DNA from: Burkholderia sp. Ac-20365
GTDB taxonomy: Bacteria; Pseudomonadota; Gammaproteobacteria; Burkholderiales; Burkholderiaceae
Direction: 5' to 3'
DNA length: 64,000 bases
Assembly (NCBI RefSeq): GCF_017104715.1
Contig: NZ_JAAGPI010000002.1
Span: 124,001 to 188,000 of the forward strand
The translations under genes were made by a program, and so were the position numbers. Of this stretch, positions 55,572 through 64,000 are shown piece by piece. The first letter of the stretch is position 1. The number at the start of each line of letters is the position of its first letter. A model generated the notes under the pieces. It worked only from the letters and a program-made list of their open reading frames with translations, was not told the DNA's origin and made no database searches.

Positions 55572-56369
55572 TCACTCGACGCGCAGCCGCGCCATATACG
55601 GCAGATGATCCGACAGCCAGGCCGTCTCTTGCGCCGGTTGGATCCATTCGACGGGTTTCATGCCGCGCACGAACATCTTGTCGAGCGCCAGCGCAGGTGA
55701 GAAAGCCGGAAACGTGCGGCCTGGTTCGCCAAGCAGCGTCGCGACTTCTTCCATGCCGTGTTCGCGAAAGAGCGGCACGGAATCGTTGCGCCAGTCGTTG
55801 AAATCGCCGGCCAGCACGAGCGGGCCTTCGGGCGCTTCCTTCGAGATCCAGTGTGCGATCCAGTGCATCTGACGCAAGCGCGCCTGGCGTGTGAGCGCGA
55901 GGTGCGCACACAGCAGCGTCACTTCGCGGCCACCGAACGTCGCACGCGCGACAAGCAAACCGCGCCGCTCGAAACGGTGCGCGGAAATATCCCAACGGCC
56001 GCCGAGATCGAGCGGATGCGGCGACAAAATCGCGTTGCCGTGCCGCCATGACGGTTTGAACACGTTCGGCCCGAGAGCGATTTGCAGTTGCAGCGCTTCG
56101 GCGATTTCGGTCGCCTGGCAATGCCACACGTCGTTATCGATATCGCCCATGCGCGCGCCGAATGAGCTTGCCAGCACCGGGCCGGGCATCCGGCGCGCCA
56201 TCGCTTCCTGCAGGAAGTACGCGTCGGCATGAACGGATTGCACCCAGCGCTGCATCGCCTGCCATGCCTGGAAACCGAGTGGCGAGCGGCCCTTATGCAG
56301 GTTCCAGCTCACAGCGATGAAGTCTTTCCTGTCGAGGTTTTCGCGTATCAGTTCTTCGGGGTTTCGCAT
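55572..56369 (-). CDS. Endonuclease/exonuclease/phosphatase (EEP) family protein
   Basis: A 265-residue metal-dependent hydrolase. AVSWNLHKGRSPLG carries the metal Asn, GDFNDWRNDSV the second Asn/Asp, and LSDHLPY the C-terminal catalytic His. Without a signal peptide it is probably cytoplasmic. It is close to cardiolipin-synthase-linked EEP proteins, but the substrate may be phosphodiester or phospholipid. It converges on the galM-type gene with 15 bases between. Confidence 0.87.
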   Translation of the reverse strand: MRNPEELIRENLDRKDFIAVSWNLHKGRSPLGFQAWQAMQRWVQSVHADAYFLQEAMARRMPGPVLASSFGARMGDIDNDVWHCQATEIAEALQLQIALGPNVFKPSWRHGNAILSPHPLDLGGRWDISAHRFERRGLLVARATFGGREVTLLCAHLALTRQARLRQMHWIAHWISKEAPEGPLVLAGDFNDWRNDSVPLFREHGMEEVATLLGEPGRTFPAFSPALALDKMFVRGMKPVEWIQPAQETAWLSDHLPYMARLRVE

Positions 56370-56397
56370 GCCGCGTTATCCACGTCTTTCGTTGAGT

Positions 56398-56907
56398 TCA
56401 CGGGTTGTTTGCGACGCTTGCACGCAACCGATATACGAGATTCGGATCCTTGTCGACGATCGTCCATGAGGTCCAGTCACCGCCCGGCGGCACCTTCAGC
56501 CCCGGGTGGTTCGCGCTCACCTGGCGCGGCTGCGGCGGCAGCTTGCAGCCGGTATCGGTTGTGCGCGTGGAGGTCTCTTCGAGCGTTTCCTGCGCGTCGA
56601 TCGAGAACGTGACGCCGCTCGCATCCGCCTGTGTCGGCGAAATGGTCAGCGTGCGCGCGAGATCGATGCTGCCCGCCGGCACGTCCTTGCAGCCGACACT
56701 GTTCTGCGTCACGTGATGATGCGTGTCGGTACGCGCCTGGCCGACGGTCGTGGTGCCGTCGAACGAATCGATCTGCTGGCCGTCGCGCATCACCTGCAAT
56801 TCCCATTTGACGACGGGCGGCGCGCTGCGCGGTTGCGTCTGCGCCATCGTGGCCTGAGCCACCAGTGCGGTGCCGAATACGACGGCGACGAGGCTGGTTT
56901 TCCACAT
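56398..56907 (-). CDS. Secreted hypothetical protein
   Basis: A 169-residue protein with a clear signal peptide (WKTSLVAVVFGTALVAQATMAQ). The mature part is polar, with DGTTTVGQARTDTHHHV and paired cysteines (VGCKDV and TGCKLPP) that could form a disulfide. The start is the ATG at 56907 with GGAGA upstream; a TTG two codons earlier is possible. It lies 28 bases from the EEP gene and may be transcribed with it. No family is recognised. Confidence 0.6.
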   Translation of the reverse strand: MWKTSLVAVVFGTALVAQATMAQTQPRSAPPVVKWELQVMRDGQQIDSFDGTTTVGQARTDTHHHVTQNSVGCKDVPAGSIDLARTLTISPTQADASGVTFSIDAQETLEETSTRTTDTGCKLPPQPRQVSANHPGLKVPPGGDWTSWTIVDKDPNLVYRLRASVANNP

Positions 56908-57235
56908 GTACAAAAAGTCTCCGGAATCGCTGCGTTTCGCTAAAGCGTGCGGTATCCGCGCGTTCTTTCTTGCGACCGCCGACCATCTTACGCTTTATCG
57001 AGATAACGGTTTTCTGACACCCGATCTGGAACCAAGGTTCAGCGCGCGGCGGTTACATTGCATTGCAGATAGGGACGCGCACGTGACGATTCAAGCAATT
57101 GTCTCGCCCGCTATGTGTGATTAGCAGCAGACCCGCGTGGCTGCTGGCTTGCATGCCATTTCGGCGTCGTTACACTGAAATTGAAGCGGCGTCGGGGACG
57201 CTGCGAGTGCAAGACCGGCACGACGGGGGGAAGCT
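56908..57235. other. 328-base divergent promoter region before the Lon-like ATPase gene
   Basis: It lies between the leftward secreted protein gene and the rightward ATPase gene. No operator or RNA structure was recognised. The ATPase ribosome-binding site GGGGGGAA is at its right end. Confidence 0.4.
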
Positions 57236-58213
57236 ATGACAACGGCCATGGTGAAGCAGGAAATCGCGGTTGCATCGTTCAGCAAGGTCTATGACCTGGA
57301 TCAGGTCGAGACGGCGCTCAACGAACTCGGCGAAGGCGCGAACGATGCGCTGCGTTCCACATACGAAAAGATGCTGAAGGTCGGCAATCTGCGCTTTTGC
57401 GTGAAGCCGAACCGGATGCCGTCCATCGACGATCTGATCGCCTCGCTGCCCAACTTTACCGAGCCGCTCGACGATATCCGCAAGCAGGTCGCGCTATGCC
57501 TCGAAACCGACGATCGCCTCGAACTGATGCCGATTTTGTTGCTCGGCGATCCCGGCATCGGCAAGACGCACTTCGCGAAGCAGCTTTCGCGCATGCTTGG
57601 CACCGCGTATCACTACGTGGCGATGAGTTCGCTCACCGCGGGCTGGATTCTGTCGGGCGCGTCGTCGCAATGGAAGAACGCTAAGCCGGGCAAGGTGTTC
57701 GATGCGCTCGTGCACGGCAGCTATGCAAACCCGGTGATCGCGGTCGACGAAATCGACAAGGCGACGGGCGATTCGCAATATGATCCGCTCGGCGCGCTTT
57801 ACGCGCTGCTCGAGCACGACACCGCGCAGACTTTTATCGACGAGTTCGCGGAGATTCCGATCAACGCCGGCCACGTGATCTGGATCGCGACGGCCAACGA
57901 TGAACGCGCGATTCCCGAGCCGATCATGAACCGGATGAACGTCTACGAGATTCCGCCGCCCGATCACGAAGGCTCGCGCCGTATCGCGCAGTCGATCTAC
58001 GACGAAATCCGCTCGGCACATGGCTGGGGTCAGCGCTTTCCGACTCAGCTCGGCGGCGGCGCGCTCGACGCTTTAACCCAAGCGTCGCCGCGCGAAATGC
58101 GGCGCGCGATATTGAATGGTTTTGGCTCGGCGCGCATCGCGAACCGCGACCAGATCGGCGCCGACGATATTCGCCTTGACTACAACTCGCGCCGCAAACC
58201 GATCGGTTTCTGA
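57236..58213 (+). CDS. Lon-like AAA+ ATPase without a protease domain
   Basis: A 325-residue ATPase. Walker A GDPGIGKT is at 104-111, Walker B is VIAVDEIDKATG, sensor 1 is IWIATANDERAIPEPIMNRM, and GYxx-type arginine-finger residues are present. The AAA core matches Lon (PGKVFDALVHGSYANPV, then a small alpha-helical domain with ASPREMRRAILNGFG). The Lon N-terminal substrate domain and the C-terminal Ser-Lys protease are both absent. A GGGGGGAA site precedes the ATG. It stands alone, so its partner protein is unknown. Confidence 0.85.
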   Translation: MTTAMVKQEIAVASFSKVYDLDQVETALNELGEGANDALRSTYEKMLKVGNLRFCVKPNRMPSIDDLIASLPNFTEPLDDIRKQVALCLETDDRLELMPILLLGDPGIGKTHFAKQLSRMLGTAYHYVAMSSLTAGWILSGASSQWKNAKPGKVFDALVHGSYANPVIAVDEIDKATGDSQYDPLGALYALLEHDTAQTFIDEFAEIPINAGHVIWIATANDERAIPEPIMNRMNVYEIPPPDHEGSRRIAQSIYDEIRSAHGWGQRFPTQLGGGALDALTQASPREMRRAILNGFGSARIANRDQIGADDIRLDYNSRRKPIGF

Positions 58214-58442
58214 TGCGTTTCGCGTCATTTATGCGAACAGGCTGCGTTGCCGCAGTCTGTTCATTGTTCCAATTATGTAATCATTTCACAGCGAAATCAG
58301 GGTGATTCTGGTTGTATTTGAACAGTTTGCGACAACAGTCAATTTCGTTAATGAGGGTCGGCAACTTGATAGCTGAGGACTAGACTCCGTTCACTGAAAT
58401 GCAAAGCGCGTTTCGCACCGGACTAGACCTCAGGAACCGATC

Positions 58443-58730
58443 ATGAAAAAGCTTTCGCTTGCCGCTCTGCTGATTTCCGCTGTCGTTGCTGCACCTGCTT
58501 TCGCGAGCGGCTATAGCCCGGCGCCGACGCAAAACCCGTCGTCCGTGAACGGCCCGAAGACGCGTGCCGAAGTGCGGACCGAACTGGCGCAAGCGCGTGC
58601 CAACGGTGAACTGAGCCTGAATCCGAATGCGCCCGCCTATCCGCAGCAGTTCGCGACGGGCGGTTATACGGCACCGATCGCGCATGTCGACGTGCGGCAT
58701 CTGTTCAAACGCACAACTGCGCAAGATTGA
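58443..58730 (+). CDS. DUF4148 family exported small protein
   Basis: A 95-residue protein with signal peptide MKKLSLAALLISAVVAAPAFA and the DUF4148 core (GPKTRAEVRTELAQARANGELSLNP). The family is expanded in Burkholderiaceae and its function is unknown. The start is preceded by an AGGAACCG site. A terminator-like hairpin follows at 58834-58863. Confidence 0.92.
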   Translation: MKKLSLAALLISAVVAAPAFASGYSPAPTQNPSSVNGPKTRAEVRTELAQARANGELSLNPNAPAYPQQFATGGYTAPIAHVDVRHLFKRTTAQD

Positions 58731-58833
58731 TCAAGCCTGTTGTGGCGCAGGCGGAACGCGTCCGCCAAATTCACCAGGAATGAGCGTCGTGGGCGTACAC
58801 TGAGTCAAACGCTCGACGCGTTCCCACATATTG

Positions 58834-58870
58834 ATGCCCGCAGCCGAACCAGGCTGCGGGCATTTGTGTC
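58834..58870 (+). terminator. Candidate terminator after the DUF4148 gene
   Basis: A 12-bp perfect stem, ATGCCCGCAGCC (58834-58845) with GGCTGCGGGCAT (58852-58863), is followed by TTTGTGTCT. The T-tail is interrupted. It is about 100 bases past the gene. Confidence 0.6.
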
Positions 58871-59004
58871 TGTAGCGCGTCGCGCGATTTCGCAATGTGC
58901 ATGTGAAGCGTTCGACAGCACGCGGTCACGGTCATGACGCCGCCGCACGCTATCGAAATCCTGGTGGATGACGAGGGAGAACGCGGCGCATCGAGCCGCG
59001 TCCA

Positions 59005-60117
59005 ATGGACATGGATCAGATCGAATGTGTGGTGATCGGCGCTGGTGTCGTCGGTCTAGCCGTCGCGCGCGCACTGGCTGCGCGCGGACGTGAAGTGATC
59101 GTGCTCGAAGCGGCGGAAGCCATCGGCGTCGGCACGAGTTCCCGCAATAGCGAAGTCATACACGCGGGTATCTACTATCCGCGCGGTTCGCTCAAGGCGA
59201 CGCTGTGCGTGCGCGGCCGAGAGATGCTGTACGACTACTGCGCCGAGCGCGGCGTGCCGCATCAGCGCTGCGGCAAGCTGCTCGTCGCGACGGCGCGCAA
59301 CCAGATTCCCCAACTCGAAAGCATCATGGCGCGCGGCAAGGAAAACGGCGTGCTCGACCTGATGCGTATCAGCGGCGAGGAAGCGCAGGCGCTGGAGCCG
59401 GCTCTGCAGTGTGTCGAAGCGGTGTTCTCGCCGCAAACCGGCATTGTCGATAGTCATCAGTTGATGCTTGCGCTTCAGGGCGACGCGGAACGCGATGGCG
59501 CAGTGTGCGCGTTTCATGCGCCTGTCGAAGCGATCGAAGCCGTTAATGGGCGCTTCGTCGTGAAAGTCGGCGGCAGTTCGCCGACCACGATCGGCGCCGC
59601 GTGTGTGATCAACAGCGCGGGGCTGCAGGCGAATGCGATCGCCCGCAAGATTCGCGGGCTCGATGCGCGTCACGTGCCGCCGCTCTATCTCGCGCGCGGC
59701 AATTACTTCAGCATTTCCGGGCGCGCGCCGTTCAACCGGCTGATCTATCCGATGCCGAACGAAGCGGGACTCGGCGTGCATCTGACAATCGATCTCGGTG
59801 GCCAGGCGCGCTTCGGTCCGGATGTCGAATGGGTCGATTCGATCAACTACGACGTCGATCCGCATCGTGCGGAATCGTTCTACGCGGCGATTCGCGCGTA
59901 TTGGCCCGCGCTGCCCGATCACGCATTGCAACCGGCGTACGCGGGCATTCGTCCGAAGCTCTCGGGCCCCGGCGAGCCAGCCGCCGATTTCCTGATTCAA
60001 GGTCCCGCCGCGCACGGCGTGCGAGGTCTCGTGAATCTGTTCGGGATCGAGTCGCCTGGTTTGACGGCGTCGCTGGCGATTGCGCAGCGCGTATGTGAAG
60101 TCAGCGGACGAGCCTGA
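59005..60117 (+). CDS. FAD-dependent oxidoreductase (LhgO/L-2-hydroxyglutarate dehydrogenase-like)
   Basis: A 370-residue flavoprotein of the DAO family. The N-terminal dinucleotide motif is [17 protein letters not shown], followed by [19 protein letters not shown], close to the L-2-hydroxyglutarate oxidase pattern. The C-terminus has [27 protein letters not shown]. It should oxidise a 2-hydroxy acid or amino acid to the keto form. The start may be the ATG at 59005 or 59011; the ribosome-binding site is weak. Confidence 0.87.
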   Translation: MDMDQIECVVIGAGVVGLAVARALAARGREVIVLEAAEAIGVGTSSRNSEVIHAGIYYPRGSLKATLCVRGREMLYDYCAERGVPHQRCGKLLVATARNQIPQLESIMARGKENGVLDLMRISGEEAQALEPALQCVEAVFSPQTGIVDSHQLMLALQGDAERDGAVCAFHAPVEAIEAVNGRFVVKVGGSSPTTIGAACVINSAGLQANAIARKIRGLDARHVPPLYLARGNYFSISGRAPFNRLIYPMPNEAGLGVHLTIDLGGQARFGPDVEWVDSINYDVDPHRAESFYAAIRAYWPALPDHALQPAYAGIRPKLSGPGEPAADFLIQGPAAHGVRGLVNLFGIESPGLTASLAIAQRVCEVSGRA

Positions 60118-60127
60118 GCAAGTGAGG

Positions 60128-60156
60128 CGACGCGGCGCTCAAGCGCTGCGTCGTTT
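60128..60156 (+). terminator. Candidate terminator after the FAD oxidoreductase
   Basis: CGACGCGGCGCT (60128-60139) pairs with AGCGCTGCGTCG (60142-60153) with one G-T pair, loop CA, followed by TTTCG. It lies ten bases past the stop. Confidence 0.65.
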
Positions 60157-60361
60157 CGTCGCCGTCATATAGCGCTGGTGACATCGCGATGACACGCGCG
60201 TGACCGTCATCATCACGCGCATTTGCGACCTCACGTCCACGCTACGGATTCCCTTATGACCGACATTTGACGCGTCACGCGCGTCGGCTTCATTGCTATG
60301 CTTGGGGACCGCTGTCGTTAGAACGGCGTAGATCCCCACAATACCAATGGAGTGAGTCCCC

Positions 60362-60673
60362 ATGAACAATTCACGTCGTACGTTTCTGATTACGAGTATC
60401 GGTGTGGCATCGACGCTCGCGCTGTCGCGCCAGGCGTTCGCCGATGCACCGAAGGTCGCCGAGTCCGATCCGACGGCACAGGCGCTCGGCTACAAGGAAG
60501 ACGCATCGAAAGTCGACAAGGCGAAGTACGCAAAGTACGCAGCCGGCCAGGATTGCGGCAACTGCAGTTTCTATCAAGGCAAGGCCACCGACGCCTACGC
60601 AGGCTGCCCGATGTTCGCGGGCAAGCAGGTCGCGAGCAAGGGTTGGTGCAGCGCATATAACAAGAAGGCCTGA
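60362..60673 (+). CDS. High-potential iron-sulfur protein (HiPIP)
   Basis: A 103-residue exported [4Fe-4S] protein. The Tat signal MNNSRRTFLITSIG is followed by cleavage after AFADA. Cluster ligands are Cys65, Cys68, Cys82 and Cys96 (CGNCSFYQG, GCPMFAGKQ, GWCSAY). HiPIPs carry electrons in the periplasm to terminal oxidases or other acceptors. A GGAG site precedes the ATG, and a strong terminator follows. Confidence 0.95.
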   Translation: MNNSRRTFLITSIGVASTLALSRQAFADAPKVAESDPTAQALGYKEDASKVDKAKYAKYAAGQDCGNCSFYQGKATDAYAGCPMFAGKQVASKGWCSAYNKKA

Positions 60674-60753
60674 TACGACGAAGTGCAGGCTTCATGCGGT
60701 GCGTGTCGCGCGATGCAATGCAGCATCGCCGCGCGTGCCTCACGCAGCAACAG

Positions 60754-60795
60754 AAAGAGCGCACGCCGCACAACGCGGCGATGCGCTCTTTGTCG
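60754..60795 (+). terminator. Terminator after the HiPIP gene
   Basis: AAAGAGCGCA (60754-60763) pairs with TGCGCTCTTT (60782-60791) around an inner CGCCGC/GCGGCG stem, ending in CTTTGTCG. The hairpin is long and GC-rich. Confidence 0.82.
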
Positions 60796-60929
60796 TATGA
60801 AAGTTGCTTGAAATCCGATGTCGTGCTCTCTTACACTCGCATGGCGTGCGCGCGGGGCCCCACGACGGCCCGTTCGAATCGACTTCAAATCCACTGCACC
60901 CGATGCCTCGACGAAGGCCGGAGACACCG

Positions 60930-62240
60930 ATGTCACAAGCAGCGAGGAGCCTCAATACCCGCGCGGTCGCGGCGGCCGTCATCGGTAATGCGCTCGAGTG
61001 GTACGACTTCACTGTCTTTGGTTTTCTCACCGTCGTCATCGCCGAACTCTTCTTTCCCTCCAGCAGCGACTACTCCTCGATTCTTCTCACTACCGCGAGC
61101 TTCGGCGTCGCGTTTGTCATGCGACCTGTCGGCGGCATCGTGCTTGGGCTTTACGCGGATCGCGCGGGACGCAAGGCAGCGCTTTCGCTGGTAATCGCGC
61201 TGATGACGGTGGGCATTCTGCTTCTGGCGATTGCTCCGCAGTATTCGGCGATCGGCATCGGCGCGCCGATCATCATCGTCGTCGGACGATTGCTGCAGGG
61301 CTTTTCCGCGGGCGGCGAGTTCGGCAGTTCGACGGCCTTGCTGATCGAAGCGGCGCCATTTTCGAAGCGCGGTTTCTACGGAAGCTGGCAGATGGCGAGC
61401 CAGGCGGCTGCGCTGCTGCTCGGCGCAATCGTCGGCGCAGCGGTGACGCGCGGCTTGTCGCCGGAAGCGTTGAAGACCTGGGGCTGGCGCGTGCCGTTCA
61501 TCATCGGTCTGATGATCGGGCCGATCGGTTTCTACATTCGCCGCAATCTCGCGGATTCCGAAGCATTCCTGCACGCGAAGCAGACCGCACATCCCGCAAC
61601 GCTTCGCGAACTCTTCGCGCACCATTCACGCGATGTGCTGTGCGGACTTGGATCGGTGATCGCGCTGACGGTGACGGTCTATGTACTGATCAGTTATCTG
61701 CCGACCTTCGCGGTCAAGCAGCTGAAGCTGCCTTATTCGGATTCGTTCACGGCGGTGATCGTCGGCAATCTGCTGTTGATGGTGTTGTCGCCGCTGACGG
61801 GCGCGTGGTCCGATCGCATTGGGCGCAAAGGTTTGTCGCTGTGGTCGCTGGTTCTGACGCTGGTGCTGATCTATCCGCTGTTCGCGTGGCTGGAAGGCGC
61901 GCCGAGCGTGTCGAAGCTGGTGCTCGTGCAGGCGGTGCTGTCGATCACGCTGTCTGGCTATTACGGACCGTTCGGCGCGCTGATGGCCGAACTCTTTCCC
62001 GCGAACGTGCGCTCGATCGGTCTTTCGCTCGCGTACAACTTCGCGGTGATGCTGTTCGGCGGTTTCGGGCAGTTCATCGTCACGTGGCTCATCAAGGAGA
62101 CAGGCTCGCCGCTCGCACCGACATACTATGTGATGTGCGGCATCGCGCTATCGATCGTCGCCGTTGCGTGCGTACCCGCGAAACGTCACGCGGACCTCGA
62201 CGCGATGCGCAAGCCCGTCGATGTGCTCGAGCGGCGCTAG
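60930..62240 (+). CDS. MFS transporter, metabolite:H+ symporter (MHS) family
   Basis: A 436-residue transporter with 12 helices. AVIGNALEWYDFTVFGFL, RPVGGIVLGLYADRAGRK and the GLLQGFSAGGEFGSS motif (here RLLQGFSAGGEFGSSTALLIEA) are MHS hallmarks. Members import dicarboxylates, citrate, proline-betaine or shikimate. I start at MSQAARSLNTR with GGAGA upstream. Its stop shares CTAG with the amidase stop on the other strand. Confidence 0.93.
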   Translation: MSQAARSLNTRAVAAAVIGNALEWYDFTVFGFLTVVIAELFFPSSSDYSSILLTTASFGVAFVMRPVGGIVLGLYADRAGRKAALSLVIALMTVGILLLAIAPQYSAIGIGAPIIIVVGRLLQGFSAGGEFGSSTALLIEAAPFSKRGFYGSWQMASQAAALLLGAIVGAAVTRGLSPEALKTWGWRVPFIIGLMIGPIGFYIRRNLADSEAFLHAKQTAHPATLRELFAHHSRDVLCGLGSVIALTVTVYVLISYLPTFAVKQLKLPYSDSFTAVIVGNLLLMVLSPLTGAWSDRIGRKGLSLWSLVLTLVLIYPLFAWLEGAPSVSKLVLVQAVLSITLSGYYGPFGALMAELFPANVRSIGLSLAYNFAVMLFGGFGQFIVTWLIKETGSPLAPTYYVMCGIALSIVAVACVPAKRHADLDAMRKPVDVLERR

Positions 62241-63724
62241 CTTCGCGCGGGCATCAACGGCGGCCGCCGGTCGAACCACGGGCGCGCCGCTTCCAGTTGT
62301 GCAGCGAGCCGCAGCAACGTCGCTTCGCCGCCTTCACGCGTAGCGAACTGCACGCCGATCGGCAAGCCGCGCGCATTCCAGTAGAGCGGCACCGACATCG
62401 CCGGTTGTCCCGTCAGATTGAACAGCTCCGTGCAGCCCGCCCACGCAAACGCCTTGTTCGACACTTCCGTCAGCAGCTTGCGCATCAGCGGCTCGACAGG
62501 AACGGTAGTGACGGCGCGCATCTGCATTTTCTCGATAGCAGTGGGCTGCATTTCACCAATCTTGATCGGCGCGGACGCGAGCGTCGCGCACAGGATCACG
62601 TCGAAGCGCGTCATCAGATCGGCGATTTTCGCGCTCACCTGACGTTGCGCTTCGAGCGCGGCGGGCAACTCGCGCTCGCCGAATTTGCGGCCGATATGTC
62701 CCATCGTCCACGTGGCGATCTCGAATTCCTCGCGATTCGGTTTGCGCCCCGTGATCTGATCGGCTCTTAGAACGAGGTTTTTGGCGCTGACGGACGAGAT
62801 CATCAGAAACGATTCGCGCAGGCTTTCGAAATCGATGCCGAGCGTCACAGGTTCGATGTGGTGACCGAGCGACGCCGCGAGTTGCGCGGCGTCGTCGAGC
62901 GCGGCGCGGGCGTCGGCGGAGAGCGTGGGCGCAAGCATCGCGTCGGTCACGAATGCAATATGCAGCGGCTTGCACGCTTCGCTCGCGGCGGCGAGAAAAG
63001 TACCGGGCGCACCCATCGGCCGATCGGCATTGCCCGAAGTGAGATCGAGCAGCAGCGCGCTGTCGCGCACGCTGCGCGACACGGCGTGATCGATGCCGAG
63101 ATCGCCGGGCGCAGGCACTGCGTTCGACGGCTGGCGTCCGCGCGACGGCTTCAAGCCGAACAGGCCACAGCACGACGCGGGAATGCGAATCGAGCCGCCG
63201 CCATCCGAAGCATGCGCGAGCGGCACGATGCCTGCCGCAACGGCTGCCGCCGAGCCGCCGCTCGAACCGCCCGGCGTGTGATCGAGACTCCACGGATTGC
63301 GGCACGGCCCAAACAGTTCGGGCTCCGTATAAGGCATCTGGCCCATTTCCGACGTGCTCGTCTTGCCGAAAATATTGAGCCCGGCCTCGCGCGTGCGCGT
63401 GACGAGCGGCGCGTCTTCGTCGGGGATGAAGTGGCGGTAGTGGCGGCTGCCCATCGACATGCGCAACCCTTTGACGGGCAAGCCGAGATCCTTCACCAGA
63501 TACGGCACGCCAGCGAGCGGACCGTCGCGGTTGCCATTCTCCAGCTCACGCGATGCGCGCTCACGCGCAGCGTCGTAGTCCTTCAGCACGATCGCGTTGA
63601 TCGCGGGATTGGCGGCTTCGGCGCGCGCGATTGCCGTTTCCAGCAATTCGCGCGCGCTCACCTTGCGCTTGCGCACGAGATCGGCGAGGCCGATCGCGTC
63701 ATGATCGAGATAATCGGATTGCAC
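62237..63724 (-). CDS. Amidase (amidase signature family)
   Basis: A 495-residue serine hydrolase. The Ser-Ser-Lys triad is Lys78 (VPYLVKDLG), Ser154 ([14 protein letters not shown]) and Ser178 ([11 protein letters not shown]), with the spacing usual for the family. No signal peptide is seen. The neighbour is an MHS transporter whose stop overlaps its own on the opposite strand, so they converge. The substrate amide is unknown. Confidence 0.93.
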   Translation of the reverse strand: MQSDYLDHDAIGLADLVRKRKVSARELLETAIARAEAANPAINAIVLKDYDAARERASRELENGNRDGPLAGVPYLVKDLGLPVKGLRMSMGSRHYRHFIPDEDAPLVTRTREAGLNIFGKTSTSEMGQMPYTEPELFGPCRNPWSLDHTPGGSSGGSAAAVAAGIVPLAHASDGGGSIRIPASCCGLFGLKPSRGRQPSNAVPAPGDLGIDHAVSRSVRDSALLLDLTSGNADRPMGAPGTFLAAASEACKPLHIAFVTDAMLAPTLSADARAALDDAAQLAASLGHHIEPVTLGIDFESLRESFLMISSVSAKNLVLRADQITGRKPNREEFEIATWTMGHIGRKFGERELPAALEAQRQVSAKIADLMTRFDVILCATLASAPIKIGEMQPTAIEKMQMRAVTTVPVEPLMRKLLTEVSNKAFAWAGCTELFNLTGQPAMSVPLYWNARGLPIGVQFATREGGEATLLRLAAQLEAARPWFDRRPPLMPARS

Positions 63725-63829
63725 GACGACGGCCCCCGCGAACTGGAATGATGATGACGTTGCGCGCGGGCTGTGCGCCCTGAATGAAGTGCAGGGCGCG
63801 ACGCAGCCGCGTCGCGCCTCTAGCGTAAC

Positions 63830-64000
63830 TTACGCGTGGGTGCCGAGGAAAGTCAGCGTGCGGCCATGCGCAAGTGCAGCCGAATGCTGGTGATAGCTAT
63901 CGCGCTCGGTGCAGTTGAAGCCGTGATCGGCGTTCGGATAGACATACAGCTCGGCGTTGTCGCGGCCCGCGAAGCGCTCCTTCACTTCGCCGACTGCCGA
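63830..64000 (-). CDS. Dienelactone hydrolase family protein, C-terminal part (cut by window edge)
   Basis: The last 56 residues are visible: VKERFAGRDNAELYVYPNAD, the catalytic His in HGFNCTERDSYHQHSAALAHG, and the end LTFLGTHA. This matches the C-terminal third of the dienelactone hydrolase family. The start and the nucleophile are off the right edge. Confidence 0.88.
   Translation of the reverse strand, partial: SAVGEVKERFAGRDNAELYVYPNADHGFNCTERDSYHQHSAALAHGRTLTFLGTHA

Overview
The window looks like a chromosome-1 segment of a high-GC beta-proteobacterium of the Burkholderiaceae, most like Paraburkholderia or Caballeronia. Supporting this are the order argB / hslV-hslU / dksA / COG0523 GTPase and dapF-DUF484-xerC next to lpxL and metK, plus Burkholderiaceae-type small proteins (DUF4148, DUF3185, cysteine-rich CWC). 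Lineage is inferred from gene order and protein character only. No rRNA, tRNA, CRISPR array, prophage or intact insertion sequence was seen.

Layout. 1-15.5 kb is housekeeping: the argB start, a TPR-glycosyltransferase, the RegB/RegA-type redox two-component pair, the HslUV protease, a cysteine-depleted DksA, a zinc-chaperone-like COG0523 GTPase, rlmI, the dapF-DUF484-xerC cluster, lpxL and metK. 15.5-33 kb is mixed accessory: a phytanoyl-CoA dioxygenase-like protein, an aldo-keto reductase behind a LacI-type palindrome, an MFS exporter, a complete RND tripartite efflux operon, srkA, a DUF3857/transglutaminase protein, a PepSY protein behind a Fur-like box, and an XRE antitoxin whose toxin partner is frameshifted. 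33-41 kb is one leftward molybdenum-hydroxylase operon (coxS-coxL-coxM-coxD-coxE-coxG-xdhC) of the form II CoxL type.

41-48 kb has an amino-acid permease, a NarL-type two-component pair, ferredoxin-NADP reductase and a LysE exporter. 48-55.6 kb is a sugar ABC system of the YtfQ/YtfR/YtfT/YjfF type with its LacI regulator and an aldose epimerase; similar AT-rich sites flank all three transcription units, suggesting one furanose-uptake regulon. 55.6-64 kb holds an EEP-family nuclease/phosphatase, an orphan Lon-like AAA+ ATPase, an FAD oxidoreductase, a HiPIP, an MHS-family transporter, an amidase and the 3' end of a dienelactone-hydrolase-like gene.

The most distinctive structure is a three-copy family of 655-675 bp intergenic elements (18748-19402, 41008-41682, 47440-48098). 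Each is a nested inverted repeat with the same perfect 14-bp ends, a palindrome in each arm and a 17-bp inner stem. They carry no convincing gene and explain three of the largest gaps in the window.
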